The notes under the pieces: model-generated
The model's database searches: none
Told to the model about the DNA's origin: nothing
The model's input: the letters and a program-made list of their open reading frames with translations, nothing else
Made by a program: the position numbers and the translations under genes
NCBI GenBank assembly: GCA_934716785.1
Contig: CAKUYM010000219.1
Span: 1-7,202 of the forward strand
Source of the DNA: an uncultured Bacteroides sp.
GTDB taxonomy: Bacteria; Bacteroidota; Bacteroidia; Bacteroidales; Bacteroidaceae
DNA: 7,202 bases
Direction of reading: 5' to 3'
In this document: piece after piece, positions 1 through 6,838 of the stretch
How positions within the stretch are numbered: position 1 is the first letter of the stretch
How the letters are laid out: each line of letters opens with the position of its first letter

Positions 1-839
1 TTCATAAACATCTGTACGCGCTTGGGAAGCGTTATTTCATCAAAAGATGAATAAGCCTCACTCCAGAAAGCAGTTCCCCATGCCTTATTTAATAGTTGGA
101 TATCATTATTGTATTTGGCACGGAGAAAATCACGGAAAGCGAGCTCCGCTTTCGGATTATAATCAAACTGTACAGCAGGTTCGTTGTCGAGTTGCCATCC
201 GACAATGCGGGAGTCATTGCCATAATGTTGTGCCAGTTTTTCAATCATTTTGTATGATAATTCCCTGTAAAGAGGCGAAGCAAATGAAGCATGCTGACGA
301 GCACCGTGGTCAAGTATCGTTCCATTCTCATTCTTCAATAGAATTTCGGGATATTTCCGGCTCATCCATACAGGAGGAGTGGCAGTAGAAGTACACATGA
401 TCACTTTCAAATCATACTTGGCTGCCAAAGCTACAGCCCTGTCCAGCCATGCAAAATCATAGCGCCCCTCTTCCGGTTCCAGTTGCGCCCAGGCAAACTC
501 GGCAAAATGGGTAAATTCAAATCCCAGTTCATGCATCTTCTTGAAGTCACGTTCCCACTGGCTTTCATCCCAATGTTCGGGGTAATAATAGACTCCTGTC
601 AGTATCAGGTCTTTGTCGTTAAACCAAGACTTCCTTTTTAGTGCCTCCACAGCACAATGAATCAAATTGCGGGAAGAGGCATATCCGATAATCCGGTCCG
701 TCCAACTGGAAGTACAAGCCATGCGAAAAGTTCCGTCCGGCGAGTGGCAAATGCCGGGGTCACACATCAATTTATCTTTACCAAACGCAGGGATCACCGA
801 CCAAAGACTTAGAGCTATCAAGATTACTACTTTTTTCAT
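1..839 (-). CDS. Secreted GH42 beta-galactosidase, N-terminal part (runs off left edge)
   Basis: This reading frame is open from ATG at 839 down to position 1, giving 279 residues without a stop; the C-terminal part lies outside the window. Residues 1-20 are a signal peptide (lysines at 2-3, hydrophobic core, ending AFG). From about residue 78 the protein is a GH42 catalytic barrel: the segment TGVYYYPEHW (81-90), then FTHFAEFAWAQLEPEEG (109-125), TATPPVW (152-158), and WQLDNEP (215-221), where Glu220 is the expected acid/base. The nucleophile Glu should lie beyond the window. GH42 enzymes release terminal beta-galactose, here probably from RG-I galactan side chains. Residues 24-62 do not belong to GH42 (see separate entry). 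The start is supported by the signal peptide, an AAGGA ribosome site at 843-847 and a promoter upstream. It is transcribed away from the GH2-CE12-GH28 operon. The family is secure; the exact substrate is inferred. Confidence 0.93.
   Translation of the reverse strand, partial: MKKVVILIALSLWSVIPAFGKDKLMCDPGICHSPDGTFRMACTSSWTDRIIGYASSRNLIHCAVEALKRKSWFNDKDLILTGVYYYPEHWDESQWERDFKKMHELGFEFTHFAEFAWAQLEPEEGRYDFAWLDRAVALAAKYDLKVIMCTSTATPPVWMSRKYPEILLKNENGTILDHGARQHASFASPLYRELSYKMIEKLAQHYGNDSRIVGWQLDNEPAVQFDYNPKAELAFRDFLRAKYNNDIQLLNKAWGTAFWSEAYSSFDEITLPKRVQMFM
654..770 (-). other. GH43-like beta-propeller fragment inside the GH42 protein
   Basis: Residues 24-62 of the GH42 protein, between signal peptide and catalytic barrel, read like the start of a GH43-like five-bladed propeller: LMCDPGI, then PDGTFRM, TSSWTDRIIGYASS, and NLIH. 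From memory, Bacteroides family members show LMRDP, MVWTSSW and LIHWSE at these places; here they are LMCDP, MACTSSW and LIHCAV. So the Arg and two Trp positions are Cys and the match stops after one blade. One blade cannot form a propeller, so this is likely a non-catalytic remnant or linker acquired by recombination. The resemblance is my own pattern recognition and has not been tested by alignment. Confidence 0.6.
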
Positions 840-871
840 GGTTCCTTATTAAGATTTAAAAGTTTACCTTG

Positions 872-902
872 CAAAGGTAAGGTATCTCCGCCCCTCCTCA
901 AA
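872..902 (-). promoter_or_regulatory. Bacteroides-type promoter for the GH42 gene
   Basis: Read on the minus strand, TTTG (902-899), a 19-base spacer and TACCTTTG (879-872) match the Bacteroides sigma factor pattern TTTG / TAnnTTTG in both elements and spacing. Transcription would begin near 862-866, leaving a leader of about 25 bases with AAGGA at 847-843, a few bases before the ATG at 839. The full match suggests good basal expression of GH42, but no activity data can be read from sequence. Confidence 0.7.
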
Positions 903-935
903 GATAAAGAGCATGGACAATATTTCAAATTCATG

Positions 936-943
936 TAGTTTTG
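936..943 (+). promoter_or_regulatory. Candidate -7 element for the GH2-CE12-GH28 operon
   Basis: TAGTTTTG fits the Bacteroides -7 pattern TAnnTTTG and faces the GH2 gene. Near 913-916, where the -33 TTTG should be, the sequence is ATGG, so the upstream element is poor. This would fit an operon needing an activator, as many PUL operons do. It would leave a leader of about 105 bases. A weaker alternative is TTTA (1006-1009), 19 bases, TACTTTAG (1029-1036), which would give a leader of only about 12 bases. Confidence 0.4.
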
Positions 944-1054
944 TACACGAACGCTTTTAAATATTCATCCTGATACAATATTCTATGTATCTGTACATCT
1001 TTCTATTTACTTAGCCCTTAAAAAGCTCTACTTTAGCGGCAGATTTTAAAAAGA

Positions 1055-3955
1055 ATGAAAAACATATCAACACTAATCATGAAACGACTTTTAGTAAGTA
1101 TTGCTATCGTATTTACCTCCATACTGACCGTAGCGGGGCAAAATCACTCTTTCAGCTTATCCGGCAAATGGAATTTCCGGATAGACCGGGAAGATACCGG
1201 CATCAAGGAACAATGGTTCAAAAAATCCCTTGACGATTCTATCAACCTACCCGGCTCCATGCCCGAAAAACTGAAAGGAGATGAAGTAACCGTCCGTACC
1301 CAATGGACCGGAAGTCTCTACGACAGTTCTTACTACTTCAACCCATATATGGAAAAATACAGGATAGAGGGACAAGTAAAGCTACCCTTCTTTCTGACTC
1401 CCGACAAACATTATGTAGGTGTGGCCTGGTATCAAAAGAAAGTGACAATTCCGGCTGACTGGAAAGGAGAAAGAATCACTCTTTTTCTGGAACGTCCGCA
1501 CATCGAAACTACTGTATGGGTCAATCAGCAGGAGCTTGGTATGCAAAACAGTCTTTGTGTTCCCCATGTCTATGACCTGACTGCCGCAACCACCCCCGGA
1601 AAAACGTACCTGATTACCATCCGTATCGATAATAGAATCAAAGAAATCAACGTAGGTTTCGATTCTCACAGCATCACCGACCAGACACAAGGTAACTGGA
1701 ACGGCATCGTCGGACGAATCGAATTACAAGCTACTCCTAAAGTCCATTTGGAAGACATTCAGGTATATCCCGATTTGAGCAATCAGAAAGCGCTGGTTCG
1801 CATGAATATACGGTCTGCTTCTTCCACCAAGGGAGAGGTCACCCTTTCCGCCGAGAGCTTTAACACGGACATTCAGCACAAAGTGGCTCCCGTACATCAA
1901 AGTTTCAACATCCGTCCGGGAGATAATCCGGTGGATATGGAACTTCCGATGGGAAAAGAGTTCCTGACGTGGGATGAATTCAGTCCGGCACTTTATAAAC
2001 TGACAGTCAAATTGACCAACGGCAAGCAAACTGACACACAACAAGTACAGTTCGGTATGCGTGATTTCAAGATAGAAGGAAAATGGTTCTATGTAAATGG
2101 TCGCAAAACGATGCTTCGCGGTACGGTGGAAAACTGTGACTTCCCCTTGACAGGCTATGCGCCGATGGATGTAGCTTCCTGGGAACGAGTGTTCCGCATT
2201 TGTCGTAACTATGGCCTGAATCACATGCGCTTCCACTCCTTCTGTCCGCCGGAAGCAGCTTTCATCGCTGCCGATCTGGTCGGTTTCTATCTGCAGCCGG
2301 AAGGACCGAGCTGGCCGAACCATGGTCCTAAATTGGGCAACGGACAGCCTATTGACAAATATCTAATGGATGAAACAATCGCACTGACGAAAGAATACGG
2401 AAACTATGCTTCTTACTGCATGTTGGCTTGTGGCAATGAGCCTTCCGGTCGTTGGGTGGCATGGGTCAGCAAGTTCGTGGATTATTGGAAAGCAACCGAT
2501 CCGCGTCGTGTATACACAGGAGCCTCCGTTGGAAACAGCTGGCAATGGCAACCTCACAATGAGTATCATGTGAAAGCCGGCGCACGCGGACTTAGTTGGG
2601 TAGGTGCGCAACCGGAAAGTGAATCGGATTACCGTGCAAGAATCGACACGGTGAAACAACCGTATGTATCACACGAAACAGGTCAATGGTGCGTATTCCC
2701 GAATTTCAATGAAATCCGTAAATATACCGGAGTCAATAAAGCGAAGAACTTTGAAATCTTCCGGGATATTCTGAACGATAACCACATGGGAAGCCAAAGT
2801 CACGACTTTATGATGGCTTCGGGTAAATTGCAAGCACTCTGCTACAAACACGAGATTGAAAAGACCTTGCGTACTCCGGACTATGCTGGATTCCAGTTGC
2901 TGGCTCTCAATGATTATTCCGGCCAAGGAACTGCATTAGTCGGTGTACTGGACGTGTTCTTTGAAGAAAAAGGATATATCAACGCAGAGCAGTTCAGACG
3001 CTTTTGCAGTCCTACCGTACCTTTGGCGCGTATTCCTAAATTTGTATATGCCAACAATGAAACATTCCATGCCGACATTGAAGTATCTCATTTCGGAGCT
3101 GCTCCCTTGAAAAGTGCAAAAACAGTATATACCATTAAGGACAAATTCGGGAAAGTATATGCTCATGGAACTGTCGGCACCCACCACATTCCCATCGGAA
3201 ATCTTTATTCTCTGGGTAGTGTAGATATGACTCTGGAAGGAATAGATACACCGCGGAAACTAAATCTGGAAGTACGCATCGAAGGCAGTGATGCCGTAAA
3301 CGACTGGGATTTCTGGGTATATCCGGCACAAGTGGAACTGGTGCAAGGAACAGTATATACCACCGACACCTTGGATGCCAAGGCATTGGCTGTGCTGCAA
3401 GACGGTGGGAATGTGCTGATTACGGCTGCCGGAAAGATACAATACGGCAAAGAAGTCAAACAATACTTCACTCCCGTATTCTGGAATACTTCCTGGTTCA
3501 AGATGCGTCCGCCTCACACAACCGGTATTTTCCTGAATGAATATCACCCTCTTTTCCGCAAATTCCCTACCGAATATCATAGTAACCTGCAATGGTGGGA
3601 ACTGCTGAACAAAGCGCAAGTGATGCAATTCACCGACTTCCCGGCAACATTCCAACCAACGGTTCAAAGTATTGATACTTGGTTTATCAGCCGGAAAATC
3701 GGCATGTTGTTCGAAGCAAAGGTCTTGAACGGTAAATTGATGATGACCAGTATGGACATTACTTCCCAACCGGAAAAACGAATCGTTGCCCGCCAGATGC
3801 ATAAAGCAATCCTGGATTATATGAATTCGGATGCTTTCCGCCCGGCAGAACAGATAGCTCCGGAGCTGATACAGGCATTATTCACCAAAGTGGCGGGAGA
3901 TGTGAAATCTTATACCAAAGATTCACCTGACGAACTCAAACCGAAAATTAACTAA
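1055..3955 (+). CDS. Secreted GH2-type glycoside hydrolase with long C-terminal extension
   Basis: The 966-residue product starts with a signal peptide; ATG at 1055 (after AAAAAGA) or ATG at 1079 (MKRLLVSIAIV onward) are both possible, the second giving the more usual signal length. Residues about 33-225 form the GH2 sugar-binding jelly roll (LSGKWNF; VAWYQKKVTIP; WNGIVGRIEL), 226-335 the immunoglobulin-like domain ending in FGMRDF, and about 340-650 the catalytic barrel. ACGNEPSG places the acid/base at Glu462, and YVSHETGQW places the likely nucleophile at Glu541. Residues about 660-755 look like another beta-sandwich. Residues about 755-966 resemble a glutamine-amidotransferase-like fold (LAVLQDGGNVLITAAG), similar to that in some beta-galactosidases. 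It leads the plus-strand operon, 60 bases before CE12. Beta-galactosidase is one possibility, but GH2 covers several activities and the sugar cannot be fixed from sequence. Expected site: periplasm. Confidence 0.88.
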   Translation: MKNISTLIMKRLLVSIAIVFTSILTVAGQNHSFSLSGKWNFRIDREDTGIKEQWFKKSLDDSINLPGSMPEKLKGDEVTVRTQWTGSLYDSSYYFNPYMEKYRIEGQVKLPFFLTPDKHYVGVAWYQKKVTIPADWKGERITLFLERPHIETTVWVNQQELGMQNSLCVPHVYDLTAATTPGKTYLITIRIDNRIKEINVGFDSHSITDQTQGNWNGIVGRIELQATPKVHLEDIQVYPDLSNQKALVRMNIRSASSTKGEVTLSAESFNTDIQHKVAPVHQSFNIRPGDNPVDMELPMGKEFLTWDEFSPALYKLTVKLTNGKQTDTQQVQFGMRDFKIEGKWFYVNGRKTMLRGTVENCDFPLTGYAPMDVASWERVFRICRNYGLNHMRFHSFCPPEAAFIAADLVGFYLQPEGPSWPNHGPKLGNGQPIDKYLMDETIALTKEYGNYASYCMLACGNEPSGRWVAWVSKFVDYWKATDPRRVYTGASVGNSWQWQPHNEYHVKAGARGLSWVGAQPESESDYRARIDTVKQPYVSHETGQWCVFPNFNEIRKYTGVNKAKNFEIFRDILNDNHMGSQSHDFMMASGKLQALCYKHEIEKTLRTPDYAGFQLLALNDYSGQGTALVGVLDVFFEEKGYINAEQFRRFCSPTVPLARIPKFVYANNETFHADIEVSHFGAAPLKSAKTVYTIKDKFGKVYAHGTVGTHHIPIGNLYSLGSVDMTLEGIDTPRKLNLEVRIEGSDAVNDWDFWVYPAQVELVQGTVYTTDTLDAKALAVLQDGGNVLITAAGKIQYGKEVKQYFTPVFWNTSWFKMRPPHTTGIFLNEYHPLFRKFPTEYHSNLQWWELLNKAQVMQFTDFPATFQPTVQSIDTWFISRKIGMLFEAKVLNGKLMMTSMDITSQPEKRIVARQMHKAILDYMNSDAFRPAEQIAPELIQALFTKVAGDVKSYTKDSPDELKPKIN

Positions 3956-3988
3956 ATGGGAAACTATCAGGCACACCCTGTATCCCAT
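3956..3988 (+). promoter_or_regulatory. Nested inverted repeat in the GH2-CE12 spacer
   Basis: Directly after the GH2 stop codon, ATGGGA (3956-3961) pairs with TCCCAT (3983-3988), and inside it CAGG (3968-3971) pairs with CCTG (3977-3980) around a 5-base loop. The internal loop is uneven (6 and 2 bases). No T-run follows, so it is not a standard intrinsic terminator; it could be an mRNA processing or stability element that sets different levels of GH2 and CE12. Short stems like these also occur by chance. Confidence 0.3.
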
Positions 3989-4015
3989 CAAACCATATAC
4001 ATTAATACTATTTAC

Positions 4016-5254
4016 ATGAAAACAACTATTATAGGCTTGCTACTCTTGGCTACGGCAAATATCCAAGCACAGGAGAAAGCCCAAACATACCGGTTGGCAG
4101 ATGCTCCCCGCTACAGTGAGGAGACGGGATATGGATATGATCTCGTTGCCACTCCCGAAAAAGGCAGTAAGGCACCTTTCTTCTTTTCTGTCCGTGTGCC
4201 GGACGGTAACTACCAAGTAACCGTTCGCTTGGGAAGCAAGAAACAGGCAGGAGTGACCACTGTAAGAGGCGAGTCACGCCGACTATTCATTGATAATCTT
4301 GCTACAAAAAAGGGACAATTCGTAGATGAGACATTTATCATCAACAAACGCAATCCTCGCATTTCCGAAAAAGAATCCGTACGAATCAAACCCCGCGAAA
4401 AGGCCAAACTGAACTGGGACGATAAACTGACGCTGGAATTTAACGGTGATGCACCCGTATGCCAGAGTATCAGCATCAAGCCTGCCGATCCGTCGGTGAT
4501 CACCGTCTTTCTATGCGGCAACAGTACTGTAGTCGACCAAGACAACGAGCCATGGGCAAGCTGGGGACAAATGATACCTTATTTTTTCGGTACGGACGTT
4601 TGTATCGCCAATTATGCGGAATCGGGCGAATCAGCCAATACGTTTATTGCCGCAGGACGTTTGAAAAAAGCATTGAGCCAGATAAAAAAAGGAGATTATC
4701 TTTTCATGGAATTCGGGCATAACGACCAAAAGCAAAAAGGACCGGGCAAAGGAGCTTATTACTCTTTTATGACCAGCCTGAAAACATTTATTGATGAAGC
4801 TCGTGCACGGGGAGCATACCCTGTACTGGTCACTCCCACCCAACGCCGGAGTTTCGACGCAACCGGACATATCCGTGACACACACGAAGATTATCCGGAA
4901 GCCATGCGTTGGCTGGCAGCTAAAGAAAATGTTCCGTTGATTGACCTCAACGAAATGACCCGTACGCTTTATGAAGCTTTGGGAACAGAAACGTCGAAAC
5001 GTGCTTTCGTACACTATCCGGCAGGCACTTATCCGGGACAGACCAAAGCCTTTGAGGATAACACCCACTTCAATCCATACGGAGCCTATCAAATAGCCCA
5101 ATGTGTGATTGAAGGAATGAAGAAAGCCGTACCGGAACTGGCTAAACACCTGAAAATAGACCCGTCCTATAACCCGGCACAGCCGGACGATGTGAATGGT
5201 TTCCACTGGAACGAATCACCATTTACGGAAATTGAGAAACCGGACGGAAATTAA
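4016..5254 (+). CDS. Secreted CE12 rhamnogalacturonan acetylesterase
   Basis: This SGNH-fold esterase removes acetyl groups from galacturonic acid in the RG-I backbone, which opens the chain to hydrolases. I chose the ATG at 4016 (412 residues) because it begins a clear signal peptide (MKTTIIGLLLLATANIQAQ); the frame is open from 3956, but those 20 extra residues are polar and would bury the signal. Residues about 20-157 form a beta-rich N-terminal domain with features of a carbohydrate-binding module (YGYDL; FSVRVPDGNYQVTVRLG; RRLFIDNL). The catalytic domain follows: block I FLCGNST with nucleophile Ser170, block II YAESGES with Gly204, block III FGHND with oxyanion Asn236, and block V EDNTHFNPYG with Asp348 and His351. 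All catalytic residues are present, so it should be active. It sits 60 bases after GH2 and 48 bases before GH28, in the same operon. Confidence 0.92.
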   Translation: MKTTIIGLLLLATANIQAQEKAQTYRLADAPRYSEETGYGYDLVATPEKGSKAPFFFSVRVPDGNYQVTVRLGSKKQAGVTTVRGESRRLFIDNLATKKGQFVDETFIINKRNPRISEKESVRIKPREKAKLNWDDKLTLEFNGDAPVCQSISIKPADPSVITVFLCGNSTVVDQDNEPWASWGQMIPYFFGTDVCIANYAESGESANTFIAAGRLKKALSQIKKGDYLFMEFGHNDQKQKGPGKGAYYSFMTSLKTFIDEARARGAYPVLVTPTQRRSFDATGHIRDTHEDYPEAMRWLAAKENVPLIDLNEMTRTLYEALGTETSKRAFVHYPAGTYPGQTKAFEDNTHFNPYGAYQIAQCVIEGMKKAVPELAKHLKIDPSYNPAQPDDVNGFHWNESPFTEIEKPDGN

Positions 5255-5302
5255 GAAACAAATATTAGGTATTAAATATCAAGCATTAAGCATTAGATAA
5301 AT
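5255..5302 (+). other. AT-rich CE12-GH28 spacer with short tandem repeat
   Basis: The 48-base gap is very AT-rich and holds two adjacent copies of AAGCATT within AAGCATTAAGCATTAG (5281-5296), just before the GH28 ATG. There is no terminator hairpin and no promoter match, so the two genes are probably cotranscribed. No clear Shine-Dalgarno sequence is present, as is common in Bacteroides, where AT-rich unstructured leaders favour translation. Confidence 0.4.
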
Positions 5303-6838
5303 ATGAAAACCAAAGGCATCTTTCCCTTGCTCCTATTGGCAGGCACACTTTTGACAGCGGCTTGCGCCACCCCAACAGGCAAACAGACAGGAGACAACAG
5401 CTTCGAATGGGGGCCGGTTCCGCAGCAACCGGATTTGTCGTGGGCCGATAGTGTAGGCAGCCGGCAAATGCCCGGAAACAATGTAATTTTATCCGCTAAT
5501 TCTTTTGGCGCAGTAGCAGACAGCACAGTGCTTAGCACGGAAGCTATCCAGAAAGCTATTGACAGTTGCGCCGTCAGCGGTGGAGGAACGGTAGTTCTCC
5601 AGCCGGGATATTATCAGACTGGCGCACTGTTCATAAAAAGCGGTGTCAACCTGCAACTGGACAAAGGAGTGACTTTACTGGCCAGCCCATCCATTCATCA
5701 TTATCCCGAATTCCGTTCGCGGATTGCAGGAATTGAGATGACATGGCCCGCGGCAGTTATCAACATTATCAATGAGAAGAACGCTTCCGTCAGCGGAGAA
5801 GGAACGCTGGATTGCCGGGGAAAAGTATTTTGGGATAAATACTGGGAGATGCGGAAAGAATATGAAAAAAAAGGATTGCGTTGGATTGTGGATTACGACT
5901 GCAAACGGGTACGGGGCATCCTCATAGAACATAGCTCGGACATTACATTGAAAGGATTTACCCTAATGCGTACCGGTTTTTGGGGATGTCAGATTCTTTA
6001 CTCCGACTATTGCACGATAGACGGATTGACAATCAACAACAATATAGGTGGACACGGTCCGAGCACAGACGGCATCGACATTGATTCTTCCCGCAATATC
6101 TTGATCGAAAACTGTGATGTAGACTGTAACGATGATAATATCTGTATCAAATCGGGACGGGATGCAGACGGACTGCGGGTGAACCTTCCTACGGAAAATG
6201 TGGTCATACGCAATTGCATCACCCGCAAAGGTGGCGGACTTATCACCTGCGGAAGCGAAACTTCCGGTAGCATACGGAATGTATTGGGATATAATCTGGA
6301 AGCAATCGGCACATCAGCCGTACTCCGATTGAAAAGTGCCATGAACCGTGGAGGAACGGTCGAAAATATCTATATGACTGATGTAAAAGCGAAAAATGTC
6401 CGTCACGTACTGGCGGCGGACCTGAACTGGAACCCCAGTTACAGTTACAGCACTTTACCCAAAGAGTATGAAGGGAAAAAAATCCCGGAGCACTGGAGAA
6501 TCATGCTGACTCCGGTAACGCCTCCCGAAAAAGGTTATCCGCATTTCCGCAATGTCTACGTATCAAAGATAAAAGCGGAAAATGTGGACGAATTTATCTC
6601 CGCTTCGGGATGGAATGACTCGTTACGTCTGGAAAATTTCTATCTTTACGCCATCGAAGCGCAGACCGACAAACCGGGAAAAATCTGCTATACGAAGAAT
6701 TTCAACTTGTCTGAAATCACATTAAAGACAGAAGATAAGAATGTCATTGAACAAAAAGAGAATGAACAAAGTAATATCAACTTCAACTATGTTAAGACAT
6801 CTCCTGACCATCATACTACTGGGAATCTTGCTCATTGA
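5303..6838 (+). CDS. GH28 rhamnogalacturonan/polygalacturonan hydrolase, probable lipoprotein
   Basis: The 511-residue product is a right-handed beta-helix glycosidase that hydrolyses galacturonic acid linkages in the pectin backbone by inversion. Residues 1-20 are a signal sequence; LLTAAC gives a possible lipid-modified Cys21, though Thr at -3 is not the usual Leu. The residues after Cys21 are not acidic, so there is no Bacteroides surface-export signal and a periplasm-facing location is likely. The fold opens with SFGAVAD (67-73). GH28 motifs are STDGIDI (Asp256), [11 protein letters not shown] (Asp277, Asp278) and LRLK (Arg342, Lys344). The usual GHG histidine is missing: the equivalent region reads [12 protein letters not shown] (308-319). 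As I recall, rhamnogalacturonan hydrolases of GH28 also lack it, which with the CE12 neighbour favours RG-I over homogalacturonan. The last 17-33 codons overlap the next gene. Family assignment is firm; specificity is inferred. Confidence 0.92.
   Translation: MKTKGIFPLLLLAGTLLTAACATPTGKQTGDNSFEWGPVPQQPDLSWADSVGSRQMPGNNVILSANSFGAVADSTVLSTEAIQKAIDSCAVSGGGTVVLQPGYYQTGALFIKSGVNLQLDKGVTLLASPSIHHYPEFRSRIAGIEMTWPAAVINIINEKNASVSGEGTLDCRGKVFWDKYWEMRKEYEKKGLRWIVDYDCKRVRGILIEHSSDITLKGFTLMRTGFWGCQILYSDYCTIDGLTINNNIGGHGPSTDGIDIDSSRNILIENCDVDCNDDNICIKSGRDADGLRVNLPTENVVIRNCITRKGGGLITCGSETSGSIRNVLGYNLEAIGTSAVLRLKSAMNRGGTVENIYMTDVKAKNVRHVLAADLNWNPSYSYSTLPKEYEGKKIPEHWRIMLTPVTPPEKGYPHFRNVYVSKIKAENVDEFISASGWNDSLRLENFYLYAIEAQTDKPGKICYTKNFNLSEITLKTEDKNVIEQKENEQSNINFNYVKTSPDHHTTGNLAH

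Larger units (their letters stand above)
840..1054. other. Divergent intergenic region between GH42 and the GH2 operon
   Basis: This AT-rich stretch of 215 bases separates two genes transcribed in opposite directions and carries both their promoters. Beyond the promoter elements it holds a 7-base palindrome with a 3-base centre (864-880) over the GH42 -7 element, and an inverted repeat GATACA / TGTATC (972-977 and 986-991) followed by TGTACA (992-997) on the operon side. No gene, small RNA or riboswitch that I recognise is present. A regulator, probably encoded elsewhere in the locus, could act here on both directions. Confidence 0.6.

Noticed and set aside
47..388. Plus-strand open frame of 113 codons
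   Set aside because: It is antisense to the GH42 gene, which encodes conserved catalytic motifs including WQLDNE. The plus-strand product is His/Cys-rich with no recognisable domain or export signal.
1..839. Frameshift or pseudogene in the GH42 gene
   Set aside because: I translated the minus strand throughout and found one unbroken frame from the signal peptide to the window edge, with the acid/base Glu intact. The odd segment is in frame.
667..852. Plus-strand open frame of 61 codons
   Set aside because: It lies opposite the start of the GH42 gene and its signal peptide, with no ribosome site or similarity I recognise.
3260..3802. Minus-strand open frame of 180 codons within the GH2 gene
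   Set aside because: It is an antisense shadow of a strongly coding region; its product is without recognisable domains, and no promoter or ribosome site stands out.
3956..4015. Upstream start for CE12 immediately after the GH2 stop
   Set aside because: The 20 extra residues are polar and would precede a complete signal peptide that starts at 4016, so export would fail. The ATG at 3956 also sits in one arm of the inverted repeat.
4631..5206. Minus-strand open frame of 191 codons within CE12
   Set aside because: The plus strand here encodes essential CE12 catalytic blocks (GHND, DNTHF), so the antisense frame is a by-product of codon use.
5255..5302. Possible attachment site or insertion scar from the AAGCATT repeat
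   Set aside because: Only two 7-base copies in AT-rich DNA, with no mobile gene or target duplication nearby; simple slippage explains it.
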